From Molossus alvarezi (lineage: Eukaryota > Chordata > Mammalia > Chiroptera > Molossidae): a DNA stretch of 64,000 nucleotides. A model generated the notes under the pieces. It did no database searches. It was given only the letters and a program-made list of their open reading frames with translations, and had not been told where the DNA came from. The stretch is from contig CM073886.1 of assembly GCA_037176705.1 (NCBI GenBank), positions 3,720,001 to 3,784,000 of the forward strand, written 5' to 3'. Shown here one piece after another: positions 1 through 10,789 of the stretch (within the stretch, counting starts at the first letter, position 1; every line of letters begins with the position of its first letter). A program made the position numbers and the translations under genes.

Positions 1-737
1 ACATGTATTTGTCTAGGGCTTTGAACTGTTGGCTCTCTGTTCTAATGTGGTCTGAATAGACCTGGACTAGCCATTCATCTTGTAGAGTGTCACTCTGGCC
101 CACTATATGATGATTGGGCTAGATATGCAAGAAATGGCAAGTGTGTTGGAAGCCTTGCTAAGACATATATAGTCCAAGGAGGAGACAAATTCACAGGCTC
201 ACTACATCAGTAAAAGTTTAAGAGTTTAGTTGTCTGGGGCCTGCCAATTATCATTTCCAAACTAAAGGATGATTTAGTGTAGTTTATACCTCCCACCATG
301 AAAAAGGAAGAATAATACCTAGTAGGCCACTTTGGGTTTTTGAGACAGCATATTGTGTACCTGGGGATACTGCTTGTACCCCATACCAAATTACATGAAA
401 AGCTACCAACTCTGAGTGGCATCCAGAGAAGGAAAGGGTACTGCAGCTAGCCCAGGCTACAGTACCAGCAAGCCTGCTGCTTGGACATTACAACCCAGCA
501 GACTGGTATTAGAGGTGTCATGCTGGGAAACTATATCATGTTGATTTTATAGTAAGCTTCAGTGGGAGACTAACAATGCAGACTTTTAGGATTCTGGATA
601 AAGGCCATACTTTCTGCAATTGAAGCTGAGAATTATACTTTTCAGAAACAGTTTCTGGTATGTTGTTGGGCCTTGGTAGAGATGAAGCATGGGACACCAA
701 GTAAAACTGTGTGTCCAGAAATGGCCATTATGAGGGG
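1..737 (+). pseudogene. Endogenous retrovirus pol remnant
   Basis: Conceptual translation in shifting + frames resembles the retroviral Pol region from reverse transcriptase into RNase H; roughly 230-420 and 640-720 are the clearest parts. The copy is broken by many frameshifts and stops and has no usable frame. It probably extends left of the window. The right edge is where L1/HAL1-type 5' UTR begins. The assignment rests on scattered similarity recognised by eye; the ERV class is unresolved. Confidence 0.45.
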
Positions 738-2278
738 ATTTCAAGGTGGTGGTGGAGTAGGTAGAAGCTACACTTACTCCCAGGATCACACTGCAACTAC
801 AAGAAAATTAAAGAATAATCATCCTGAATAACCAACTGAAGACTAGCTAAAAAGGAGTCTTATAACCAAGGATTTACAGAGGAAGCCACATTGAGACTGG
901 TAGGAAGAGTGGAGATGTGAAAAGGGCTGCCTCCTCTCCCACAAGTGGCAACTGAGGTTTCAGAGGGATATCTCAGATGTAGGGGGGTTCCTCCTGAGAA
1001 ATGAGGGGTCTAACCTCCAAGCCACGTTCCCCAGCCCAGAGCAACAGAACCAGGAAGAGGTGCCCATGTAACATTCGGTTGTGAAAAGCAGTGGAGTTTC
1101 TGTCCACCATGGAGAGATAGAGACACAGGCATCCTATTAAAGGGCCAATGCACAAAATGTTGTTTACAGCCACTCACCCTGGGCTCCTGTAGGGGGAGGA
1201 TGGAGTGGACTAGAATTGCCTGAGGAGGGTTTGGGGTTTGTGCTGAGATCAGGGCATAGTCTAGGATAGATATAGTTGTGTGGCTCTGGGGTGGAAATCA
1301 CAAACACCATCTTTCCTGAAGCCTAGCCAGCACCGCCCCATCATGGGAGATCTACTAGCCCCATCTTTCTGACTCCATGAGAATTTTTTTCAGTGACTGA
1401 GCCTAACAAGCAGCCAGCTGGCAGAGGCAGGCAGCGGCAGATCTTGGGAACCCATGGGATATTTGCTATCTTGCCCTTGGGCCCAGTCCTGGAAAAAGCA
1501 GACCTTGGTGCATAGCTTGGTCTTTTCTGCATGTACCCAAGCCCAGGAGAGGCAGCTCCAAACAGGTTATCAAGGGCAAGTCACAGACAGTGTCTGACAT
1601 TAATATGCATTGGGGTCCTTCCCAAGAGGCCCATAATTATCACAGTTTCCAGCTTCAGACAATATTGGAGCAGGATCCAACAAACTGCACAAGCAACAAA
1701 TACAAGGGGAGATCTCAGCAGTTACCAAATCCTGCTGAGGTGAATTCTTTGTGTGGTCAGCACCTGTATAGCAGCTTGCATGCCATAGTCAGAGTTGAGC
1801 CTTACAGTCAACCAGCCGGAGGGTTGAACCCATGCACAAAGGGGCCAATAGCAATCAACACTCATTTACAACAGGATGGCCCACATAAGCCACACAAAAG
1901 ATATTCCTAGAGCAACCAGCTCAGGTGATCAAGGAGACTGTGCAACTGAGTCCCACAGGACACCTACAATGTAAGGCCACTGCATGAAGACTAGGAGTTA
2001 TAGCAGATCTATCTAATACATGGAAACAAACACTAAGAGGCAGCCAAAATGGGGGCACAAAGAAACATGACCCAAGTGAAAGAATAGGAGAAATCTCCAG
2101 AAAAAGAACTAAGTGAAATGGAGACAAGCAATTTATTAGATATAGAATTCAAAGTAATGGTTATAAGGATGTTCAAGGAACTTAGTGAAAACAACAGCAT
2201 GAACAAGGACATGGAAAACATAACAAAAAGACCAATCAGGAATGAAGAATATCTTGACATCAAGAATACACTGGAAAG
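738..2278 (+). mobile_element. L1/HAL1-type 5' part, truncated
   Basis: This matches the 5' end of the HAL1 at 23,873: about 740-1,260 resembles 23,885-24,310 and 1,909-2,110 resembles 25,555-25,735. It contains a 5' UTR and the first part of an ORF1 (from about 2,050; METSNLLDIEFKVMVIRMFK is readable from 2,118). It stops abruptly at about 2,278, where the 5' end of another L1 begins, and its 3' part is not found on the other side. Confidence 0.7.
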
Positions 2279-3310
2279 AGGCAGTGGGCAGGACCGGAGG
2301 GAGGGTGAGTGTGTGAGAGAGTGTGAGTGGATGTGAAGGTGGATGACCAAACTTGTTCAGTGCAAAGACGTGGAGCAGAAGGTTCCTGTGCTATGGATGG
2401 GGAGTAACCAGCTACCACAGTATGTGGCTCTTCAGGGCACTTCTTCCTCCACTGCATGGAGGTCTTGCCATTTTGAATATCCTGGATCTCCCCTGAGAGG
2501 AGGCAGTGGGAGCAGCTAGGGCCCAGCAACATGAGCCCACCAGTTCAGTTGGCACCATCAGACCAGTGGACACCCTGTGCCAACACAGACCAGTGCACAG
2601 TAGTGGAGCTGTCAAGGTGCCTGTTGTGGAAACCACAAATGGCCAGGACTCCTGAACCATCTCCCTTACAGTAACAGCCTGATTAGAATCAAGATATACC
2701 CCCAGCAACAGAGGCTGGGGAGCAGACATCCATCCCCAGGCAATAGAAGCACAGACCAGCAGCAGAGAACCATCCCCAAAAACTACAGCAAAGGCTGAGC
2801 AAGAACAGAGCCCCACTGGGCAGCAGCACTCCCCAGCCATCAGCAGTGGGAACTGAGGCTCCATAGGGGCCTGTGCAACACAGCTGCCCACAAGAGCAAT
2901 GGGGAGCTGGGAATCCAGAGGGTCTGATGTGACCCAGCTGCCCACAGTGCAAGCAAGGAGTGTGGCTCCAGCAGGACCTGAGCACTAGAGCAACCTGTGG
3001 CACCAGTGACCAGCAGGGAACACAGCTTCAGAGGGGCCCACATAATCCAGCAGCAGCACCTACCATGACACACAAATACCAGACCCCAGTAGTCAGTCTT
3101 CCAGGATCCACAGAAGGCAAGAGGCAACACACAGCAGAACAGTCTGGGAGGCACAGTACCCTTATTTGATATACAGTGAGCTGCCTGCACATCCAAACAT
3201 CTCTTACCAGGTCTAGAGCTACCAGATAGCTAAAATGGGGAGACAAAGAAACAACACCTACAGGAAAGAAAAAGAGGAATCACCAGGAAAAAAAACAAAA
3301 ACTACAGGAA

Positions 3311-3532
3311 ATGGAAGAAAACAACTGGTCAGATAAAGAATTCAAAGCAATGATTTTAAGGGTGTTCAAACAATTAGGTGAGAACTACAAGCAACTTAAT
3401 AAGAATTATGAAGAGCTCACTGGGAACTACTTCAGCTTAAAAGAAGAGGTAGAAGCTACACATAAAGAGGTAGAAGCTATGCATAAAAATCAAGAGGAAA
3501 TAAAGAATGACATAGCTGTTATGAAAGAATAA
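3311..3532 (+). pseudogene. L1-1 ORF1 N-terminal fragment
   Basis: Open stretch beginning MEENNWSDKEFKAMILRVFK and rich in Glu/Lys/Asn heptads (KQLGENYKQLNKNYEEL), as expected for the coiled-coil region of L1 ORF1p, the RNA-binding trimer. The original ATG is probably near 3,235 in another frame, so a frameshift separates it. ORF1 continues with breaks to about 4,410 and is split by the SINE at 4,139. Confidence 0.7.
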
Positions 3533-4138
3533 CTTGGAAGGGTTCAATAGTAGTTTAGCAGAAGCCAAAGAAGCGACTTAGAAGACAAGGTAGAGAAAAA
3601 CACCCAAATAGAGCAGCAAATGGAAAAAAAAAAAAAGTTTAAAAAGCAGGAGGAGAGTTTAAGGGACCTATAAGACAATACAAAGTTTAACAACATTTGC
3701 ATTATAGGGGTACTTGATGGAGAAGAATCAGAGAAAGGAATAGAGAACCTGTTTGAAGAAATAATGACAGAAAACTTCCCTAAACTGGTAAAGGAAAAAA
3801 ATCACACAAGTCCAGGAAACACATAGAATCCCAAGCAAGATGAACCCCAGAAGACCCACAGCTAGACACATCATAATGAAAATGTAAAACATTAAAGACA
3901 AAGAGAATCTTAAAGGAAGCAAGAGAGAGACAGAAAGTTACCTGCAAGGGAGCTCCCATTAGACTGTCAGCTGATTTCTCAATAGAAACACTGCAGGCCA
4001 GAAGGAAGTGGCATGAAGTATATAAAGTAATGAAAGGCAAGGGTCTGAATCCAAGAGTACTCTATCCAGCAAGGCTATAATTCAAAATTGAAGGAGAAAT
4101 AAAGAGCTTCACTGACTAAAAAACAAACAAACAAAAAG

Positions 4139-4350
4139 CCCTGGCCGGTTTGGCTCAGTGGTTAGAGCGCTGGTCTGCGGTCCTGAGAGACCCGAGTTCG
4201 GTTGCCGCTAAGGGCATTTACCTTGGTTGCAGTTTGTCCCCAGCCCTGGTTGGGTGGTGTGGGTGGCAACCACTCGACATGTCCCTTTCACGTCGATGTT
4301 TCTCTCTCTCTCTCTCCCTCCCACTCTATCTGAACAACAACAACAACAAA
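4139..4350 (+). mobile_element. Ves-type SINE
   Basis: The tRNA-derived head starts CCCTGGCCGGTTTGGCTCAG with box A-like TGGCTCAGTGG and a box B-like GAGTTCGGTTGCC. The body carries the CTCTCTCTCT tract and ends with an AAC-repeat tail. It interrupts ORF1 of L1-1. The possible target-site duplication is short (AAAAGC). Confidence 0.9.
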
Positions 4351-4594
4351 AGCTAAAGGAATTTAACACCACCAAACCAGCACTGCAAGAAATGCTGAAG
4401 GGACTGTTGTAAGAAGAAGAAACACAGAGAAAGAAGAAAACAATCATAAAATAAAAGTGGCAACTAATAACTGTCTATCAATAATAACCTTAAATGTAAA
4501 TGGCTTAAACGTTTCAATCAAAAGACATAGAGTAGCTGATTGGATAAGAAAACATGACCCATATATATGCTGTCTATAAGAAACTGACCTCACA

Positions 4595-4842
4595 GCCCTG
4601 GCCGGTTTGGCTCAGCGGTTAGAGCGTCGGCCTGTGGTCCTGAGAGATCCGGGTTCGGTTCCCGCTAAGGGCACGTACCTCGGTTGCAGTTTGTCCCTGG
4701 CCCTGGTCGGTTGTGCGGGTGGCAGCCACTCGATGTGTCCCTTTCACATCGATGTTTCTCTCTCTCTCTCTGTTCCTCTCTCTCCCTCCCACTCTACCTG
4801 AACAAAAAAATGGAAAAATGTCCTCGGGTGAGGATAAAAAAA
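4595..4842 (+). mobile_element. Ves-type SINE with 17-bp TSD
   Basis: Full-length tRNA-derived SINE with box A at 4,608-4,618 and box B GGGTTCGGTTCCC at 4,651-4,663. It is flanked by a perfect 17-bp duplication AAGAAACTGACCTCACA at 4,578-4,594 and 4,843-4,859. It sits in the endonuclease start of L1-1 ORF2. The 3' tail holds the self-complementary TCCTCGGGTGAGGA at 4,821-4,834. The unmutated duplication marks a fairly recent insertion. Confidence 0.95.
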
Positions 4843-7770
4843 AAGAAACTGACCTCACAACAAAAGACTCACACAGGATGAAAGTGAAGGGATGGAAAAA
4901 ATTTACCAAGCAAATGGAAATGAAAAAAAGCTAGTGTAGCAATACTCATATCTGACAAGATAGACTTCACAATGAGGGCCATAATAAGAGACAAAGAAGG
5001 TCACTACATAATATTAAAAGGAACAATCCAACAAGAGGATATAACCCTGGTAAACATATGCACACCAAAATATGGAAATTCCAAAATATATTTAAAAACT
5101 TCTGGAGGAATTCAAGGGAGAGATCAATAGTAATATGATCTTGGTGGGTGATTTTAACACCCCACTTACTCCATTGGATAGATTTTCCAGACAAAAACTT
5201 AACAAGGACATGGAGTCCTTAAATGATGACCTAGATCAGTTGGACCTAATTGATATTTACAGAACATTTCACCCCAAAGCAGCAGAATATACATTCTTCT
5301 CAAGTGCACACAGGACCTTCTCAAAGATAGACCACATGTTAGGACACAAAGTAAGTATTTACAAATTCAAAAAGATTGAAATCATATCAAGCATCTTCTC
5401 AGACCACAATGGCATGAAACTAGAACTCATTTATAACAAAAACACACAAAAATATCCAAACACTTAGAGGCTAAGTAGCATGTTATTAAACAATGAATGG
5501 GTTACCAATGAGATCAAGGGAGAAATAAAAAACTTCCTGGAAACCAATGAAAATGAACACACAACAACACAAAATCTATGGGATGTGGTGAGAGTAGTCC
5601 TGAGACGGAAGTTCATAGCACTACAGGACCACCTTAAGAAACAAGAAAAATTCCTAATTGACTCTAACCCTACAACTCAAAGATCTAGGAAGAAAACAAA
5701 CAGAAAAACCCTAGAGCAAGTAGAAGGAAAGAAACAGTAAAGGTCAGAGCAGAAATAAATGACATAGAGACAAACAAACAAACAAACAAAAAACAATTCA
5801 AAAGATCAATAAAACAAAAAGCTGATTCTTTGAAAAGATAAACAAGACAGATGGACCTTTAGCCAGACTCACTAAGAAACAAAAAGAGAGAAACCAAAGA
5901 AACAAAATCAGAAACAAAAGGGGAACAGTAACAACACACCACAGAAATACAAAGGATCATCAAAACATACTGTGAACAATTATATGCCAACAAATTGGAC
6001 AATCTAGGTGAAATGGACAAATTTTTAAAAACACACAGCCTCCCAAAATGGAACCAGGAAGAGATAGAAAACTTGAACAGACCAATAACAACAAAGGAAA
6101 CTGAAGATGTAATCAAGAAACTCTCAGCAAACAAAAGCCCATGTCACGATGGCTTCAGGGGAGAGTTTCATCAACCATTGAAAGAAGATCTAATACCCAT
6201 TCTCCTCAAACTATTTCAAAAAATCCAAGAGGACAGAACACTTCCCAACTCATTTTGTCAGGCCAGCATAATGCTAACTCCAAAACCAGATAAAGACACT
6301 ACAAAGAGAAAACTACAGTCCAATATTCCTGATGAACACAGATGCCAAAATTCTTAACAAAATATTAGAAAATCAGATCAAACAATACATCAAAAAAGTA
6401 TTCATCATGACCAAGTGGGATTAATCCAAGGGATGCAAGAATGATACAATATTTGCAAATAAAAAATATACACCACAGAAACAAAGTGAAAAATAAAAAC
6501 TGTATTATCATATTAATAGATGCTGAAAAAGCATTCAACAAAATTCAGCACCCATTTCTGATAAAAACGCTCAGCAATGTGGGAATAGAGGGATTATGTC
6601 TCAACATAATAAAGACCATATATGCAAACACTTACAGCCAACATCATACTCAATGGGCAAAAACTAAAAGCAATCCCCTTAAGAATGATAACAAGACAGG
6701 GATTCCCACTTTTGCCACTCTTAAATAGCACTGGAAGTTTTAGCCACAGCAATTAGGCACAAAGAAAAATAAAAGGGATCCAAATTGGAAAGGAGGAAGT
6801 GAAACTCATTATTTGCAAATGACATAATATTGTACCTGAGAAAACCCAAAAGACTCCATTAAAAATCTATTAGATTTAATAAATGAATTTGGCAAAGTAG
6901 CAGGGTACAAAATTAACATCAAGAAATTGACGACATTCTTATAAAGCAATAATAAACTCACAGAAAGAGAAACTAAAAGAACAATCCCATTTAACATTGT
7001 GGCAAAAAAAATTAAGATACCTAGGAATAAACTTAACCAAAGAAGTAAAGGACCTATTTACAGAAAACTACATACAGGTCATTGAAAAAATAAAGAGAGG
7101 AAGATATAAAAAAGTGGAAGCATATACCTTGTTCATGGATTGAAAGAATTAACATCATTAAAATGTCCATACTACCCAAAGCAATCTATAGATTCTATGC
7201 AATTCCCATCAAAATACCAATGACATATTTCACAGAAGTAGAACAAATACTTCAAAAGTTCATATCAAAACAAAAAAGGCCCTGAATAATCATAGCAATC
7301 TTGAAAGAGAATTAAAAAATATGAAGGATCACAATACCAGATATCAGGTTATACAACAAAGCCACTGTAATCAAAACAGCTTAGTACTGGCACAAGAACA
7401 GGCATATAGATCAATGGAACAGAACAGAGATCCCGGAAATTGACCCAAGACATTATGCTCAATTAATATTTGACAAAGGTGGCAAGAGCATACAGTGGAG
7501 TAAAGACAGCCTCTTTAATAAATGGTGTTGGGAAAACGGGACAGCTGCATGCAAATAAATAAATGAATAAACAAACAAACAAACTAGACCACTAACTTAC
7601 ACCATACACAAGAATAAACTCAAAATGGATAAAAGACTTAAATTTGACTCGTGAATCCATAAATATCCTAGAATAAAATGTAGTCAACCAAATTTCACAC
7701 ATCAGATGCAGTATAATTTTAAGCTTCTGCACAGCAAAAGATACAAACATCAAAATAGAAAGGGTACCCA
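4843..7770 (+). pseudogene. L1-1 ORF2 remnant (endonuclease-RT)
   Basis: Degenerate ORF2 after the SINE. Readable blocks include the endonuclease motif GDFNTPLTPLDRF (5,144 on), FSKIDHMLGHK, SDHNGMKLE, and later [20 protein letters not shown] and [19 protein letters not shown]. The RT active-site area near 6,800-6,840 is frameshifted. It cannot encode an active protein. Confidence 0.8.
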
Positions 7771-7772
7771 CA

Positions 7773-8410
7773 TTTCTCCCTCCTCTCTTTCTCCCCATTC
7801 TCCTCTCAAACAAAAACAACAGAGATCTATAATTCATTCAACTTATATTCTTTCATGTAAGTTTCCCCCAGGAAAACAAAACCACTAGAGTCCTGGAGGA
7901 GCTCCTATCAGAACTTAAGTGGGGGCAGAGTACTCAAGCACTGCAAGAAATGGACTGGATGTTTTACTTCCCATATGCCACCTTCTGGACTGAAAGACTT
8001 ATTTTCCCCAGCTGTGTAGAAGAGTGTATGAGACAGCTTTAACTGTCACTTAGGGAATTTTTTTGGCTGAAGGAAGTCACTCACCCAAGCTCATGATCCT
8101 GCCTTGGTGTGGCCTAAATCCAATCACTGTTCAACATGGATGCATAAAATCCCTGTCCCTCAACTTGGGATAACTCTAAAGGGCCACTTTAACCTCAGAG
8201 CTTCATATGGGGTCTTCTGAGGCCATAGAGTAACTGAACTGTAATTTATCTTCTCTCTCTGCCTGGTTGTCCTTCCAGCCCATCTCTGCACAGGTTCTTA
8301 CCTGAGAGCACTCCTTAATATTTTTCTATATTCTACTTTCTCATCAAGATTGCTTCATTGTAACTCCAATTGGCAACAGTGACCTTAAAGCTGAGATTAG
8401 AACAGTGACC
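7773..8410. repeat. LTR-like sequence, unassigned
   Basis: Non-coding stretch after the abrupt end of L1-1. The middle part (about 7,990-8,400), with a TGCATAAAATCCCTGTCCCT-like TATA segment and a later CCTGAGAGCACTCCTTAATA, reads like the U3/R of an old retroviral LTR. It could belong with the pol remnant at 1-737. Family not assigned. Confidence 0.3.
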
Positions 8411-9180
8411 ATGAGCCATAGAGTTGAAAATCTAGTACAGAAAATTTAAGCAGAAAAAATAGTTCAAAGCTATCATTTCATAGGTGGGAAGGAGCTTCAT
8501 ATGTTGAGTAACATGGAAGAGATCAATGTTTGAGAATGAAGGAAGCAGAGAAAGAGTGATATGAAATGAATTTGGAGATGTAGTCATAATGCACATTATG
8601 CCAGGGGGGACCTTGTAGGCCATGGTAATACTTAGATTCTATTTTTTTTAAATATTGGGCAATAATTATAATGATAGGCATTTATGAAGCAGAGAGACAT
8701 GATCTATGTTTTGAAAAGACCACACTGGCAGCAGTGAGTATGACTGGAAGAAAGAAAGAAAATTGGAGGATTTTATATTAGCTTAAGTATGATGATGGCA
8801 GCAGGGACTAGGCTTGCGGCAGTGGAGAACTAAGTACAGAGATTCAGAATATATTTTGGAGTTAGAAGGGAAGGAAACTTGCTCATCAGGTGGATGTATG
8901 ATTGAGGGAGAAGGGAGAAACTGAGATTGCTATTGGTTTTATGGCTTGAGTAAATGGGTGGTTAGTTGAGTAATTTATGGGTACTGGAGACAATGGGGGA
9001 GAATTTGAAGTTTGCTTGGCTACTTGGTTTTTAAGTGAAGCTTTGGGGATTTAAGAGGTTTATTTTGGACACAGACACTTAAACATTCATCCAAATAGAG
9101 ATTTCAAATAAGCAGTTACATGAGCCTGACACTCAGGTCTAGGGAGAAGGCAGAATGAGGACACCTACTGCCATTTGGAG
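8411..9180 (+). repeat. Old interspersed repeat, unassigned
   Basis: The wording GAGAGACATGATCTATGTTTTG, CAGCAGTGGAGAACTAAG and AATATATTTTGGAGTTAGAA resembles a medium-reiteration repeat common in mammalian introns. I cannot name the family. No coding potential. The stretch 9,181-9,992 is AT-rich intron with nothing recognisable except a short (TTG)n near 9,202. Confidence 0.3.
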
Positions 9181-9992
9181 TTAAAAAAAACAAACAACAT
9201 ATTTGTTGTTGTTGTTACACAAGATGTTTTGTCTTTGTTCATTGATCAGTCGCATATAATGGAAGGAATATATAAGTCTGAATTAAATGGGCTTGAATAC
9301 CAACTATCCCATTTAAGTATTGTTACTTAGGCTGTTTTCACTTCATTTTCATTAAAAAATATAACCAAAATTTTCTCACTGGTTTTTATAGTGCCGGTTT
9401 CTGCTCCAGGTAAGCAAATATTTATATATCATGTTACCTTGAAAGCATTTTTGTTTCCTTAGATTTAAAGCTAGTTGATTGACTGGAAAACTCACCTCTC
9501 TGATAGGTTCCAGTAAAGTTATAATATTGAAGATTACTTAGGTAATTGTTTGCTAGAATGGGAATGATGCTCTTTCCATATTTTTGCATCTTAAACAGAA
9601 GCACTGCTAGTCTACATGTAAGAAATTTGAGATGCCTATAGAACATCTAAGTTTTAGATGTTCTATGTTTTCATTGGAAATTCTTCAGATTAGGAAAAAG
9701 GCATTGACTGAAAAAGATTGCAGTGTTATCAGCTTCAAAATGATAACTGAAAAAAAGCAAGAATAGATGAGATTACTTAGGGGATATTTATAGACTTACT
9801 GTGAAATTCTAAAACTTTTGTTATGCTACCAAATTGTTTTTCCTTTTTACAGTTCCCATTTTATATTTTGATTTATTTTTCCTCATGAGCTTATGTGATA
9901 TTGTTCCTTCTATGTATAGTTCATATGAGTGCTTGTTCCTCCAAAGTGATAGGTATAGATAAAATTAGTATTTTGGGGTTTTTCCCTCACAG

Positions 9993-10122
9993 GCATTCCA
10001 AGTGAACAACACTACAAAACTAGCTATAAAAGACGTGTCCTTGAATTTATATGAGGGTCAGATCACTGTTCTTCTAGGACCTAATGGGGCAGGAAAATCT
10101 ACTACTTTATCTATTCTTTCAG
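9993..10122 (+). CDS. ABCA-like exon 1 of window: NBD1 Walker A
   Basis: Acceptor AG is at 9,991-9,992 after a pyrimidine-rich tract, and the donor is GTATGT at 10,123. The frame starts with GCA at 9,993 (phase 0) and ends in phase 1. The exon encodes the start of NBD1: a [15 protein letters not shown] segment followed by the Walker A P-loop GPNGAGKST at 10,077-10,103, which binds ATP phosphates. ABCA proteins usually have GHNGAGKT, so P and S are modest changes. Only this frame is open across the exon. The preceding exon, expected to end the first membrane half, is not found in the window. Confidence 0.95.
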
Positions 10123-10242
10123 GTATGTATTTAGCTCTGTTCAGAGGGAGTCCTCATATAGACACCTGTAGATTAAACTTACAAAACTTTTGTAAATTCC
10201 CTTAAAGTTAATAGTTTAGTCATTTCAGTGATAAAGTTGTTT

Positions 10243-10493
10243 CTTTTTTTTTTCTTTTTTTTTTTTTTATCTTCACCCGAGGATATTTTTCCATTTTTCG
10301 TACAGATAGAGTGGGAGGGAGGGAGAGAGAGAAACATCGATATGAAGGGACACATCGAGTGGCTGCCACCCGCACGACCGACCAGGGCCGGGGACAAACT
10401 GCAACCGAAGTACGTACCCTTAGCGGGAACCAAACCCGGGTCTCTCCGGACCGCAGGCCAACGCTCTAACCGCTGAGCCAAACTGGCCAGGGC
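10243..10493 (-). mobile_element. Ves-type SINE with 13-bp TSD
   Basis: Antisense full-length SINE: a poly-T (tail) at 10,243-10,269, and a head ending GCCAAACTGGCCAGGGC. It is flanked by a perfect 13-bp duplication GATAAAGTTGTTT at 10,230-10,242 and 10,494-10,506. The insertion lies 120 bp downstream of the Walker A exon donor. The tail has the complement of the TCCTCGGGTGAGGA-like motif at 10,270-10,283 with one change. Clearly a recent insertion. Confidence 0.95.
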
Positions 10494-10789
10494 GATAAAG
10501 TTGTTTATTAACATTCTTATTAAGTTGTAAATAAATTTTTGTGAGAGATATCAGGTGTCAGATTTTGTAAAGACATCAAAGTAGCCATTACAAACATGTT
10601 TTAAAATATAAAGGAAACCATAATTAAATCAATAATGGAAAGTATGAAAACAATATCTCATTAAGTAGAAAGTATAAGTAGAAAAATAAAAATTATTTTT
10701 AAGAAACAAGGAGGAATTCAGCAACCAAAGAGAAAAAATTATTAAATAAGTTAGCAGTAGATTAGAATTGTCAGGAAAGAATCAGTGAG

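Larger units (their letters stand above)
2279..7770 (+). mobile_element. L1 (L1-1), 3'-truncated, with two SINEs
   Basis: The 5' UTR at 2,279-3,234 matches the antisense L1 5' UTR near 45,000-46,160. ORF1 follows from about 3,235 and ORF2 from about 4,457. ORF2 shows endonuclease pieces (VGDFNTPLTPLDRFSRQK near 5,144; SDHNGMKLE near 5,400) and RT pieces near 6,120-6,850, with many frameshifts. The sequence ends near 7,770 in the C-terminal part of ORF2, lacking about 1 kb that the copy at 27,780-28,717 has. Loss of the 3' end is unusual for L1 and suggests a later deletion. Confidence 0.85.

Noticed and set aside
4139..4220. tRNA gene (box A and box B present)
   Set aside because: The tRNA-like part is the head of a Ves SINE; it is followed by the SINE body and does not fold as a full tRNA.
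9391..9408. Possible 18-bp micro-exon with AG before and GTAAGC after
   Set aside because: Only splice-like dinucleotides support it; no family motif is encoded and such chance sites are common.
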